This document shows, one piece after another, positions 52,110-60,914 of a DNA stretch of 64,000 nt. Where the stretch lies: contig CAZWYY010000010.1 of assembly GCA_964638895.1 (NCBI GenBank), positions 1-64,000 of the forward strand, read 5' to 3'. The DNA is from JAFGGG01 sp964638895 (lineage in GTDB: Bacteria > Spirochaetota > Spirochaetia > SZUA-6 > RPPD01). The position numbers were made by a program, and so were the translations under genes. Position 1 is the first letter of the stretch. Every line of letters begins with the position of its first letter. The notes below the pieces were generated by a model, which did no database searches, had not been told where the DNA came from, and saw only the letters and a list, made by a program, of their open reading frames with translations.

Positions 52110-52167
52110 AAAAAATATAAAAGCAAAACGCGTTAACCACGCGTATATAGTAAGTAACCATAACCGA

Positions 52168-54234
52168 ATGTTTATCAGAGAATTAACACAAGAGATACGT
52201 TACATCAAGGGTATCGGTCCTAAACTTGCCCTGCTTTTCCAGAAACTGGAGATAGCAACCATTGCCGATCTGCTTCTGCGGTTTCCGCGCGCGTATGAGG
52301 ACAGGAGGTCTATCGGCACCCTTAAGGAAGCCCTGCTGCATAAGAAGATCAATATTATCGCCACAGTGGTCGCCCACGATTACCTGCATACCAGGAAGCA
52401 GCCCGTGCTTAAAGTCTACATTCAGGACAGTACGGACAGCGCCTGCCTGGTATGCTTCGGCCGTGAATACCTGAAAAACGTGCTGGTGCCCGGCAAACGC
52501 TTTTTTATTTCAGGCGGGTTCATGCTCAGGTTCGGGGAAAAACAAAGCAGCAACTTCGATTTCGAGCCCTACGAAGAGCACGCCCAACGCTTTGAGAAGA
52601 TACTGCCCGTCTATCCACTGACCGCCGGGCTTACCCAAACCGCATTTTCCAAGGCCGTACGCAATGCGCTGGATGCGTACGGCAAACAGGTGGAGGATGA
52701 GCTTCCACAATCTCTCATACAGACATACTATTTTAGCAGCACGGCCGCGGACCTGGCCGCGGTGCATTTTCCCCGGGATGAGAAGAAACTTGAGAACGCG
52801 CGCACCCATTTTAAATACACGGAGTTGTTTTACCTGCAGCTTGTAATGGCGCGCCATACCGTCAAAAAAAGCATCACCCGCTCCGGGCGCAGACCTATCG
52901 GGCACCGGCTGGCCGCGGGGCTTTTCGCACGCCTCGGCTTCACGCTTACCTCCGACCAGGAACAGGCCGTAAAGGTGCTGAATGATGATATATTCTCTCC
53001 CCATCCAATGGCCCGGTTGCTACAGGGGGACGTGGGCTGCGGCAAGACCCTGGTGGCGGTTATCGCCGCCCTCTCCGTGATCGAGGCCGGCGAGCAGGTG
53101 GTGTTCATGGCGCCCACCGAGCTTTTGGCCAGGCAGCACGCCACCCACCTGGCGGACCTGCTGGAGCCATTGGGGGTGAAAATCGCCTTTCTCTCCGGCG
53201 GCGTCACCGGGGAAGCGCGGCGGCTGCTGCTGGCTGCGGTAGAACTGGGTGAGATCCAGATGATCATCGGCACCCACGCCCTGTATTCTTCCGAAGTCCG
53301 CTATAAGAACCTGGGTTTTATAATTATTGATGAGCAGCACCGTTTCGGGGTACGGCAGCGCAAGGCCCTGCTTGAAAAAGGCCCGGCTCCGGACCTGCTC
53401 CTAATGACGGCCACGCCCATTCCGCGCAGCCTGGCCCTGACCGTGTTCGGAGACCTGAAAACCGTAACCATAAAAACCAAACCTTTGGGGCGCAAACCCG
53501 TGATCACCCACCTGACGCGCGAGGGGCATGAAGACAGGGTGTATGAACGCGTGCGGCGGGAACTGGAGGCCGGTCATCAGGCCTACTTTATCTACCCCCT
53601 GATCGCCGATTCGGAAAAATCCGAGTTGAAGGCCGCGGAGAGCATGTATGAGGATTTAAAAAACAGGATTTTTAAGGATTTCCGGGTGGGTCTTATTCAT
53701 TCCAGGGTACCAGAGGAAGAGGAGCGGGAGACCATGGAGCGGTTCGCCCGCGGGGAGATCCGGATATTGGTCGCTACCAGCGTGGTTGAGGTGGGTGTGG
53801 ACATCGCAAACGCTACATGCATGGTCATAGAGCACGCGGAGCGTTTCGGCCTGTCCCAACTGCATCAGCTGCGCGGCAGAGTGGGCAGAAGCCGGCTTCA
53901 GTCATACGCTTTTTTAATTTACGCGGCGAACATTACCGAAGACGGTATTAAGCGCCTAAAGATTATGATGCAGACAAACGACGGTTTCAGGATCGCCGAA
54001 GAGGACCTGAGGATCCGCGGTCCGGGCGCGCTTTTAGGCGCGGAACAGTCCGGCTTCTTCAAACTCAATATAGCGGATCTTTTCTCGGACCTACCCTTGG
54101 TTTTTAAGGCCAGGCGGGACGCGGAGCACATACTGCAGAATGACCCCGGCCTGCTTCTGCCCGAACACGCGGTGGTGCGCGAGGTGCTGCACAGGGCGCC
54201 CCCTTTCAGGGATGACCTAATCGACGGCGGGTAA
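52168..54234 (+). CDS. recG: ATP-dependent DNA helicase RecG
   Basis: The ATG at 52168 (688 aa) is chosen because the protein then begins MFIRELTQEIRYIKGIGPKL as in relatives, and because the longer frame from a GTG at 52084 starts inside the terminator hairpin. It has the wedge/OB domain (about 55-160), then helicase motifs: GDVGCGKTLVA (Walker A), IIDEQHRFGVRQR (Walker B), MTATPIPRSL, VEVGVDIANATCMVI and QLRGRVGRS. It reverses stalled replication forks and processes Holliday junctions. No clear ribosome-binding site precedes it. The rsmD gene follows 21 bp later. Confidence 0.97.
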   Translation: MFIRELTQEIRYIKGIGPKLALLFQKLEIATIADLLLRFPRAYEDRRSIGTLKEALLHKKINIIATVVAHDYLHTRKQPVLKVYIQDSTDSACLVCFGREYLKNVLVPGKRFFISGGFMLRFGEKQSSNFDFEPYEEHAQRFEKILPVYPLTAGLTQTAFSKAVRNALDAYGKQVEDELPQSLIQTYYFSSTAADLAAVHFPRDEKKLENARTHFKYTELFYLQLVMARHTVKKSITRSGRRPIGHRLAAGLFARLGFTLTSDQEQAVKVLNDDIFSPHPMARLLQGDVGCGKTLVAVIAALSVIEAGEQVVFMAPTELLARQHATHLADLLEPLGVKIAFLSGGVTGEARRLLLAAVELGEIQMIIGTHALYSSEVRYKNLGFIIIDEQHRFGVRQRKALLEKGPAPDLLLMTATPIPRSLALTVFGDLKTVTIKTKPLGRKPVITHLTREGHEDRVYERVRRELEAGHQAYFIYPLIADSEKSELKAAESMYEDLKNRIFKDFRVGLIHSRVPEEEERETMERFARGEIRILVATSVVEVGVDIANATCMVIEHAERFGLSQLHQLRGRVGRSRLQSYAFLIYAANITEDGIKRLKIMMQTNDGFRIAEEDLRIRGPGALLGAEQSGFFKLNIADLFSDLPLVFKARRDAEHILQNDPGLLLPEHAVVREVLHRAPPFRDDLIDGG

Positions 54235-54255
54235 CAAAAAGGAGAGAACAGAATA

Positions 54256-54819
54256 ATGAGGATAACAGGCGGGTATTACAAGGGAAGAAAAATTTACTGC
54301 CCCAAGGGTATCATCCGCCCTGCCATGGACCGCATGCGGGAGTCGCTTTTCGCCATACTGGGCGATCTTTCCGACTGCTCTTTTCTGGACCTGTTCAGCG
54401 GGTCCGGCGTGGTGGGCGTGGAGGCGGCCTCACGGGGGGCCGAACCGGTGGTGCTGGTGGAAAAGGACAGGCTGAAGATAACCGCCTTAAAGCGCAATAT
54501 CAGTTTTATCCATACCGAAATCAGAATCGCGCTTATGCCCGTGGAACAATTTTTAAAACGAAGCGTGAACAGGTACGATTACATTTACATTGATCCGCCC
54601 TTCAACATGCCGGGTAAAAGCGGAGTGCTGCAGACTATTTCATCGAGCAATATTTTTTCCGGCCGGGGCAGGATAATCATCCACGTACCCAGGGAAGAAA
54701 AACTGCCGGAAAGCGTTGAGAACCTGTGCGTAACCGACACCAGGCATTACGGCGGGTCGGTGTTGTTATTCTATGATCTTATAAACGGGCTGCGGCCGCC
54801 GGGTGTCAGCGGTCGGTAA
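54256..54819 (+). CDS. rsmD: 16S rRNA (guanine-966 N2) methyltransferase
   Basis: The 187-aa protein has the RsmD pattern: MRITGGYYKGRKIYCPKG at the start, RPAMDRMRESLFAIL, the SAM-binding LDLFSGSGVVGVEAASRG and the catalytic DPPF. It methylates G966 of 16S rRNA in the small subunit. It follows recG and has GGAG about eleven bases before the ATG. Its last codons overlap a small ORF on the opposite strand. Confidence 0.92.
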   Translation: MRITGGYYKGRKIYCPKGIIRPAMDRMRESLFAILGDLSDCSFLDLFSGSGVVGVEAASRGAEPVVLVEKDRLKITALKRNISFIHTEIRIALMPVEQFLKRSVNRYDYIYIDPPFNMPGKSGVLQTISSSNIFSGRGRIIIHVPREEKLPESVENLCVTDTRHYGGSVLLFYDLINGLRPPGVSGR

Positions 54820-54961
54820 TCTCCAGCCACCGGATGAAGCGTTTTTCCAATGTAAGCGGCTCTATTTGCCCGGAGGTGTTCTCTATCTGCCGCTCCCGAT
54901 CTTCAAACTCAGTATATGTGATATTGAAAAATGAGAGTATACTTTTATCATCGGGATCCAT
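54806..54961 (-). CDS. Small ORF, 51 aa, of unknown function
   Basis: A 51-codon frame begins with an ATG at 54961, preceded by GGTGGAGG only three bases before the start. It encodes an acidic, largely helical peptide (MDPDDKSILSFFNITYTEFE at the start, KRFIRWLEITDR at the end). The frame overlaps the 3' end of rsmD by 14 bases in convergent orientation. The good ribosome-binding site and protein-like composition support it, but no family is recognised. Confidence 0.5.
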   Translation of the reverse strand: MDPDDKSILSFFNITYTEFEDRERQIENTSGQIEPLTLEKRFIRWLEITDR

Positions 54962-55361
54962 ATTCCTCCACCGCTAAAAACTCATTGGTATCATAGGGGT
55001 GAACATTGCATGTTTTGCAGCATTACCCTTATTAGATAATATATTACATTTTAGTTTTTTTTCAGTGGTTTTTTTTATGGTTTTCTTTGTTTTTATCGGG
55101 AGAACCTTGAATAAATCGGATGAGTGTAGTATATTGTTCGGTGATTGAACAATAATGTTCTTCACTACATACTCATCACTTATATAAGGGAGCATGTTAC
55201 GGCTGCGCCTTATTTAGGATGAAGCAACCACTCACATACAGGATAAACATTGTTTAATTTCCTGGATGCCGTCGGCAAAAATGAAAAACGGCCGCTATAT
55301 GGACGTAAACATCATGTTTTTTTATTATGACGCATACGAATAAGCAATCTTTGAGGTACCC
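54962..55361. other. 400-bp intergenic region with promoter and long leader before gmd
   Basis: The first half is AT-rich without a convincing gene; a minus-strand frame at 54974-55195 is Lys-rich with no ribosome-binding site. From about 55142 the second half would be a leader of some 220 bases for gmd. It contains short hairpins (GTTCGGTGATTGAAC, and GCCGT with ACGGC around an A-rich loop). Such a leader could be the loading place of the NusG-type factor encoded at 42.6 kb. Confidence 0.4.
55107..55135 (+). promoter_or_regulatory. Promoter of the gmd polysaccharide operon
   Basis: TTGAAT (55107-55112), an ideal 17-base spacer and TATATT (55130-55135). The predicted start near 55142 lies about 220 bases before gmd. 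Confidence 0.6.
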
Positions 55362-56447
55362 ATGAAAAAAGCACTTATTACCGGGGTTACCGGCCAGGAT
55401 GGCGCGTATCTGGCGCAATTTCTCCTCCGGAAGAATTATATGGTTCACGGCATCAAACGGCGTTCTTCTTCATTCAACACGGAAAGAATCGATTCCCTCT
55501 ACCAGGACCCTCATGAAAAAGATGTCAAATTCCATCTGCATTACGGCGATCTCACCGATTCCACCAATTTGATCAGGATCATTCAGGAAGTGCAACCGGA
55601 CGAGATATACAACCTCGGCGCCCAGAGTCATGTCAAGGTTTCCTTTGAAACCCCCGAATACACGGCCAACGCGGACGCCGTCGGGACGCTTCGCTTACTG
55701 GAAGCAATTCGGTTGCTGGGACTCTGCGATCGTGTAAAATTATACCAGGCATCCACGAGTGAGTTGTACGGGAAAGCACAGAGAATACCCCAGAATGAAC
55801 ACACGCCCTTTTATCCGAGAAGCCCTTACGGCGCCGCCAAACTCTATGCGTACTGGATTACGGTGAATTACCGTGAGGCCTACTCCATTTTCGCGGTAAA
55901 CGGGATCCTCTTTAACCATGAGAGTCCTGTTCGCGGTGAAACCTTCGTGACCAGAAAGATCACCCGGGCCGCGGCCAGGATTAAATACGGTTTACAGGAA
56001 AAATTATTTCTAGGTAATCTGAACGCCGAGCGCGACTGGGGTTTTGCGGGTGATTATGTGGAAGCCATGTGGTTGATGCTGCAACAAGACAAACCGGCCG
56101 ATTTTGTAATCGCAACCGGTGTCAGCACTTCTGTAAGGGATTTTACCACAATGGCCTTTAAACAGGCGGGTATTACACTACGATGGCAGGGAAAGGATTC
56201 GGAGGAAAAAGGTGTAGACCAGGACACCGGCACTGTTCGTGTCGTGATCGATCCCAGGTATTTCCGGCCTACCGAGGTTGATGTATTAAAGGGAGACCCG
56301 TCCAAAGCCAGGCGGGAATTAGGCTGGCGGGCTAAAACCTCTATTGACGAGCTTATAAAAATGATGGTTACGTATGATCTGGAAAGTACAAAGAAAGAGG
56401 TCTATTTGAAAGAAGGCGGATTTCCGATTCAAAATAGACATGAGTGA
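55362..56447 (+). CDS. gmd: GDP-mannose 4,6-dehydratase
   Basis: The 361-aa protein is full length for Gmd. It has the NADP-binding GVTGQDGAYLAQFLL, YGDLTDSTNL, the catalytic STSELYG and SPYGAAKLYAYW (Y-x-x-x-K), and FNHESPVRGETFVTRKITRA, all typical. It converts GDP-mannose to GDP-4-keto-6-deoxymannose, the entry to GDP-fucose. It is the first gene of the second polysaccharide block. GAGG lies a few bases before the ATG. The fucose synthase gene follows 3 bp later. Confidence 0.97.
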   Translation: MKKALITGVTGQDGAYLAQFLLRKNYMVHGIKRRSSSFNTERIDSLYQDPHEKDVKFHLHYGDLTDSTNLIRIIQEVQPDEIYNLGAQSHVKVSFETPEYTANADAVGTLRLLEAIRLLGLCDRVKLYQASTSELYGKAQRIPQNEHTPFYPRSPYGAAKLYAYWITVNYREAYSIFAVNGILFNHESPVRGETFVTRKITRAAARIKYGLQEKLFLGNLNAERDWGFAGDYVEAMWLMLQQDKPADFVIATGVSTSVRDFTTMAFKQAGITLRWQGKDSEEKGVDQDTGTVRVVIDPRYFRPTEVDVLKGDPSKARRELGWRAKTSIDELIKMMVTYDLESTKKEVYLKEGGFPIQNRHE

Positions 56448-56450
56448 GTT

Positions 56451-57395
56451 ATGAAAAAAAATAACAAAATTTATCTAGCGGGTCATACAGGGCTTGTGGG
56501 ATCAGCTATATTCAGGGAACTTACATCACAGGGGTATGGAAATATTATTTGCAGGGATTTCGGTGAACTGGACCTCAGGGACCAGGCGGCGGTCAATGAC
56601 TTTTTTAAACAAGAAAAACCGGAGTTTATTTTTTTAGCGGCCGCCAGGGTCGGCGGCATCTACGCCAACTCAATAAAAAAGGCCGAATTTTTTTATGACA
56701 ATATGTGTATCGCCCTGAATGTCATTCACGCGGCATACACATATGGCGTGAAAAAGCTCCTTAACCTGGGTTCTTCATGTATCTATCCTCGTCTTGCCCC
56801 TCAGCCGTTAAAAGAGGAATACCTGTTAACCGGTCCGCTGGAACCCACCAACGACGCGTATGCCATCGCCAAAATCGCCGCCATAAAAATGTGCCGATTT
56901 TATAATGAACAGCACGGCACGGACTTCATTTCAGTGATGCCCACGAACCTTTTCGGCATCAACGACAACTTTGACCTTGCGACATCCCATCTAATTCCTG
57001 CACTGATACGGAAAATGTACGAGGCAAAACTTCACAACACGGCGGTTACCCTTTGGGGGGACGGCTCACCGTATCGTGAATGCCTCTATGTGGATGACCT
57101 GGCTCAGGCGGTTATATTTCTTATGCGAAACTTTTCCTATAAGGATATCGGTGAGTTTATTAATATCGGTACGGGCAAGGATTTACAAATCAAAGAAATC
57201 GCCACCCTTGTAGCCGAGGTGGTCGGGTATGCGGGACCGATCTCTTGGGATACATCCAAACCAAACGGTATGCCGCGCAAACTGCTTGATGTCTCAAAGA
57301 TAAACGGATTGGGTTGGAAACCTGAAGTTACATTACGTGAGGGAATTCATAGAACATATGAGTGGTATAAAAATAGTCATAAAAATGAATGCTAA
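56451..57395 (+). CDS. fcl: GDP-L-fucose synthase
   Basis: At 314 residues it has GHTGLVGSAIFREL at the N-terminus, FLAAARVGGIYANS, the catalytic NLGSSCIYP and DAYAIAKIAAIKMC (Y-x-x-x-K), and the late GTGKDLQIKEIA. It carries out the epimerisation and reduction that yield GDP-L-fucose from the Gmd product. The two genes are separated by 3 bp and form one functional pair. The product would feed fucose into the surface glycan. Confidence 0.96.
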   Translation: MKKNNKIYLAGHTGLVGSAIFRELTSQGYGNIICRDFGELDLRDQAAVNDFFKQEKPEFIFLAAARVGGIYANSIKKAEFFYDNMCIALNVIHAAYTYGVKKLLNLGSSCIYPRLAPQPLKEEYLLTGPLEPTNDAYAIAKIAAIKMCRFYNEQHGTDFISVMPTNLFGINDNFDLATSHLIPALIRKMYEAKLHNTAVTLWGDGSPYRECLYVDDLAQAVIFLMRNFSYKDIGEFINIGTGKDLQIKEIATLVAEVVGYAGPISWDTSKPNGMPRKLLDVSKINGLGWKPEVTLREGIHRTYEWYKNSHKNEC

Positions 57396-57420
57396 AATAT
57401 TTTAAAATATTCTCAACAGG

Positions 57421-58359
57421 ATGATAAAAAAATATCTTAGAAATATTCAAAATATTTTTCTCTCAAAATTCACATGGATTTTACCCCAATATAAAATACG
57501 CGGTGCCCGAACATATTATCATCATCATCTTATTGAATTGAAATTTCCCAATAAAATCAAAGGAAAATTAGATATTTATTATAAAAAATTGCTGGCAATT
57601 CTTGAAATACAGTTAGAGAAAAAGCAATCATTTTCAATCATCAGGGTCTGTGATGGTGAAGCATATTTCTTACAAGGAAGGGATATAGGCAATATAAAAA
57701 AAAGACATCTACTTAATATGGAAATAAAAGCAATTAATTTGGAGGAATGGCTTATTAAATTAAAAGCGAATGATCTTATTGCTTTTGATATAAGTTATAA
57801 GTTACGAAAATTGACATTACGGCTGTTTCCTGAGAATATAAAAATAAATAGATATTTTCCTTTTGATGTCATTTACGCCGCAGTGGCGACACGGAAGTTA
57901 TTTACAATCATTAAAAATTATAAGGTTGGGATCATAGGTGCTCAAACAAAATTATCTGTGATAGAGAAATTAATAAAGTGTCCTGAATATCAACAATATT
58001 TGGGAATAAGCCAATTCCATCATTACCTGGGAATTCCTGAAAAAGGCTCTTGTGATAATGTGGATAATATACAGAATATTATTGCCAACCAAATAAAACA
58101 ACATAATCCCCAATGCGATATCTATCTTATTGGAATGGGCATCTCCAAATTATATATTCAATCAGAACTCGCAAAATTATTCAATAAGATATTCCTTGAT
58201 ATTGGTTGCGGTGTTGATGCAATAGCAGGAATAATTCCCAATGATCGTCCCTTTTTCGGAAACTGGATTAATTATCGAATGGCCACATATAATTATTCGA
58301 ATATTGATATACTCTCTAAAAAGAATCCATACATTAAAGATACAATTATGTATATATGA
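57421..58359 (+). CDS. Putative GT-D-fold glycosyltransferase
   Basis: The 312-aa protein has no signal peptide. The stretch SFSIIRVCDGEAYFLQG contains the D-G-E motif of GT-D-fold (DUF1792-type) glycosyltransferases, where it binds the sugar donor. Near the end CDIYLIGMGISKLYIQSELA and KIFLDIGCGVDAIAGI match the usual C-terminal Rossmann-like part of that fold. Family assignment is moderate, since overall likeness beyond these motifs is low. The gene is strikingly AT-rich (11 G or C among the first 60 bases), unlike fcl before it, which suggests later acquisition. CAGG lies just before the ATG. Confidence 0.6.
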   Translation: MIKKYLRNIQNIFLSKFTWILPQYKIRGARTYYHHHLIELKFPNKIKGKLDIYYKKLLAILEIQLEKKQSFSIIRVCDGEAYFLQGRDIGNIKKRHLLNMEIKAINLEEWLIKLKANDLIAFDISYKLRKLTLRLFPENIKINRYFPFDVIYAAVATRKLFTIIKNYKVGIIGAQTKLSVIEKLIKCPEYQQYLGISQFHHYLGIPEKGSCDNVDNIQNIIANQIKQHNPQCDIYLIGMGISKLYIQSELAKLFNKIFLDIGCGVDAIAGIIPNDRPFFGNWINYRMATYNYSNIDILSKKNPYIKDTIMYI

Positions 58360-58383
58360 CTTTTTCGCTTAATATTAGATCAT

Positions 58384-59940
58384 TTATTTCCTCTGCCAGA
58401 TTTCATTTACGTATTCTTTGCCGTTAGCGGGCTTTTTTTCTTTATTTGAACGGTAGTATTTATTTCTAATACTTCCTATTAATTTAAATTCATTTTCCAG
58501 CACTTGCCGCCAATATACATAACTAGGTTCGTTTGATTTCATTCTATCCTTACTTCGTTCGTCAAGTAAAATATAATCTACATTATATTTTTTAAATAAA
58601 AGCGACATCTCCTGATATGAATTCATCTTTTTATTGATGAATATTTCCAGATATAATTTCGGATTGGGAAGCGCCCACATGGATTCATAAGAGGTAAAAA
58701 CCCTACTATTCGTGTTTTTAATGATATCCCGCAGGTTTTCCGAGTATTTTTCATACGCCTGGGTCTGACCGTAATTACTGTAAGTATCGGAGATAACCTT
58801 AAAGGTCAATCCACCAAAAAAAACGGTTAATACGCACAGTGCAAGAATCTTTACGGATATTGTTTTAAAAGTGGCAAACGAGAACGAAACCACAACGGCA
58901 AATTGAATAAAGATCGGAATCATTATATTGTCCACATATCTTCCTTCGCCGTCTCCCCTGAAGGCGGTAATGAGGATAAAAACAACGATAATAATACAAT
59001 TAATAACAGACAATTCCTTTAAAAAGGATTTATTTTCCGTGTTCTTGCTTCTTAAAAAATAAAACATGGATATAAGTACGGTTGAGATTAAAATTATACC
59101 ATGGATAATCAGGATACCGTTTGTAAAGCCGTACCAGAATAAGCGTAATAATGAAACCGGATAATTTCGTATAGCCGTGCCTTCTGAAATATCTTTTGTC
59201 TGAAACCCTGTGCCTGTCAACATTGGAATGAAGTTGTCCCAATTGAAAATCAGGGGTAATAAAAAAAATAAAAACAAGGAGAGTGAAGTATATAAAGCGG
59301 AAAACAGAAATATTCTTAGTGATATTGTTTTTTTCACTAATAAATAGAGCATTAATACGCCGAAACAAGCGAGCAAGGCGATTCCATTCCAGTAGATTCC
59401 GCATGAGAATCCCGTTATAGCGGCCGCAAAATACAGAAAATAATTCTTTTTTTCTCTTGTATAGGTTGTGACAAAAAGCAAAACCAATACGATTAAGGAC
59501 ATAAGAATAAAATCAGGACGTCCCAGAAAATAATAGTATCTTATTTTTGGAACCAGTAGGAGCATAAGAAAAAAAATTATAAAAAAAAGCGGAGAAAATT
59601 TAAACTTTTTTCCGAAACGGAAAACGGAAATCAGAATGATTATTGCAGCCACTAAATTAAAAAATCGCAAGCCTGTTATATTCTTGCCGAACAGGGAAAT
59701 TGATGAATACATCAAAGCCTTATACACAGGCTGCATGGATACGCTGTAATAATCATGTTCAGTGACATGACGAATATCTTTGGTATCGGCGTCTGACCAA
59801 GCGAGTGAATATGAAGCGTAAAACATTTCATCTCTACTGATTGCTTCCGAGTCATTGAGTAAAAACCAGGCGATTACAAACAATAACAACAGCGCCGCGA
59901 AAACAAGATACTGTTTATTGGTATGGTTTAATATATTCAT
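58384..59940 (-). CDS. Multi-pass ArnT/PMT-type membrane glycosyltransferase
   Basis: The 518-aa protein has about eleven to twelve membrane helices. The first loop carries SRDEMFYASYSLAW, with the adjacent Asp-Glu typical of GT39/GT83-like polyprenyl-phosphate-sugar transferases (PMT, ArnT). A soluble C-terminal part of about 130 residues follows the last helix. It should move a sugar from a lipid carrier to a lipid, protein or glycan on the outer side of the inner membrane; the sugar is unknown. It is the only gene on the minus strand in this block and converges with the GT-D-like gene. It is AT-rich like its neighbours. Confidence 0.75.
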   Translation of the reverse strand: MNILNHTNKQYLVFAALLLLFVIAWFLLNDSEAISRDEMFYASYSLAWSDADTKDIRHVTEHDYYSVSMQPVYKALMYSSISLFGKNITGLRFFNLVAAIIILISVFRFGKKFKFSPLFFIIFFLMLLLVPKIRYYYFLGRPDFILMSLIVLVLLFVTTYTREKKNYFLYFAAAITGFSCGIYWNGIALLACFGVLMLYLLVKKTISLRIFLFSALYTSLSLFLFFLLPLIFNWDNFIPMLTGTGFQTKDISEGTAIRNYPVSLLRLFWYGFTNGILIIHGIILISTVLISMFYFLRSKNTENKSFLKELSVINCIIIVVFILITAFRGDGEGRYVDNIMIPIFIQFAVVVSFSFATFKTISVKILALCVLTVFFGGLTFKVISDTYSNYGQTQAYEKYSENLRDIIKNTNSRVFTSYESMWALPNPKLYLEIFINKKMNSYQEMSLLFKKYNVDYILLDERSKDRMKSNEPSYVYWRQVLENEFKLIGSIRNKYYRSNKEKKPANGKEYVNEIWQRK

Positions 59941-60074
59941 GCCGGTTCCTTGTTATGCGGTGGAAATCCGCGATGTGTTATTAATAGATAAATAATAATT
60001 AGAACAGGATTAACATTACCATATTAGATGAACTATGTCAATTTAGCGGCAATAATCTTTATATCGGATAGGGA

Positions 60075-60884
60075 ATGAGTAATACCCCTTTAATAAGCAT
60101 CAATATAACCACCTATAACCGCGCGCACTTGCTGCCCCGCTGCATTGATTCCGTGCTCAGGCAGACATACCCAAACCTTGAAATTATCATTGTGGACGAC
60201 TGCTCAACCGATGACACTGAGAATGTCGTACAGCGGTATATAAGAAAAGATACGCGTATCAAATATATCGGCCACGTTAAAAACCTGGGGAATGCGTATA
60301 CCAGGAATACCGCATTACGCAACTGCAAAGGGAAATATATAGCCTTTTTAGATGACGACGACGAATGGATAGATGACGATAAATTAAAAAAACAAGTGGG
60401 TGTATTTGAAGAATATCCTCATTCCAACCTGGGAATTGTGTGCAGTAACGTGCGGTTTATTGGAAAAGGTAAAAGCAGAATTGAAAAATTATCTCTGCCC
60501 GTTGATATGAAAAAAGCCATTTTAAAGGGCAATAGTATCATTCACAATTCCACGGTATTGACGACACGACGGATATTACAGAAAGTAGGGGGATTCGATA
60601 TAAAGTTAAAGCGCGGCATAGACAGTGATTTTTACCGGAACTGTATCCTCAGATTCGGATATCGAGTAATCTTGTTGCCGGATATCACTACAAACTATTA
60701 TGAAGAAGGCCCTGACCGAATTACGCTTTTACACTCGAAAAATTCAATTATTAAGCATATACATTCCAATCTTTATTGCATTAAAAAGTATTTTCGTTAT
60801 TTTTTAAAATACCCATTGATCCTAATCTACAGGTTTTTACGAATAACAAAGGCATTATTTGTACTGCTGCGCGCTTATATGTAA
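60075..60884 (+). CDS. Family 2 glycosyltransferase
   Basis: At 269 residues it is a single GT-A domain: ISINITTYNRAHLLPRCIDS, IIIVDDCSTDDT, and FLDDDDEWIDDDKL with the metal-binding DxD. The C-terminal 40 residues are basic and hydrophobic (YFRYFLKYPLILIYRFLRIT), probably touching the membrane. It transfers a sugar from a nucleotide donor to the growing lipid-linked glycan at the cytoplasmic face. The gene opens the right-hand plus-strand run of the cluster and is followed 30 bp later by the flippase gene. Confidence 0.9.
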   Translation: MSNTPLISINITTYNRAHLLPRCIDSVLRQTYPNLEIIIVDDCSTDDTENVVQRYIRKDTRIKYIGHVKNLGNAYTRNTALRNCKGKYIAFLDDDDEWIDDDKLKKQVGVFEEYPHSNLGIVCSNVRFIGKGKSRIEKLSLPVDMKKAILKGNSIIHNSTVLTTRRILQKVGGFDIKLKRGIDSDFYRNCILRFGYRVILLPDITTNYYEEGPDRITLLHSKNSIIKHIHSNLYCIKKYFRYFLKYPLILIYRFLRITKALFVLLRAYM

Positions 60885-60914
60885 CGCGCACATCACGTTC
60901 TTTCAGGCGGATGT

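Noticed and set aside
51791..52126. A 111-codon minus-strand frame across the GC-rich block
   Set aside because: It overlaps the PHP gene and the terminator, has an Arg/Ala-rich composition from GC bias and no ribosome-binding site.
52084..52167. An upstream GTG start for recG
   Set aside because: It falls within the terminator hairpin, and the added residues do not resemble RecG.
54974..55195. A 73-codon minus-strand frame upstream of gmd
   Set aside because: It is Lys/Asn-rich from AT-rich DNA, lacks a ribosome-binding site and contains the reverse of a better promoter.
55136..55361. An RfaH ops element (GGCGGTAGCGTG type)
   Set aside because: No such sequence was found in this leader or before the Wzz-like gene.
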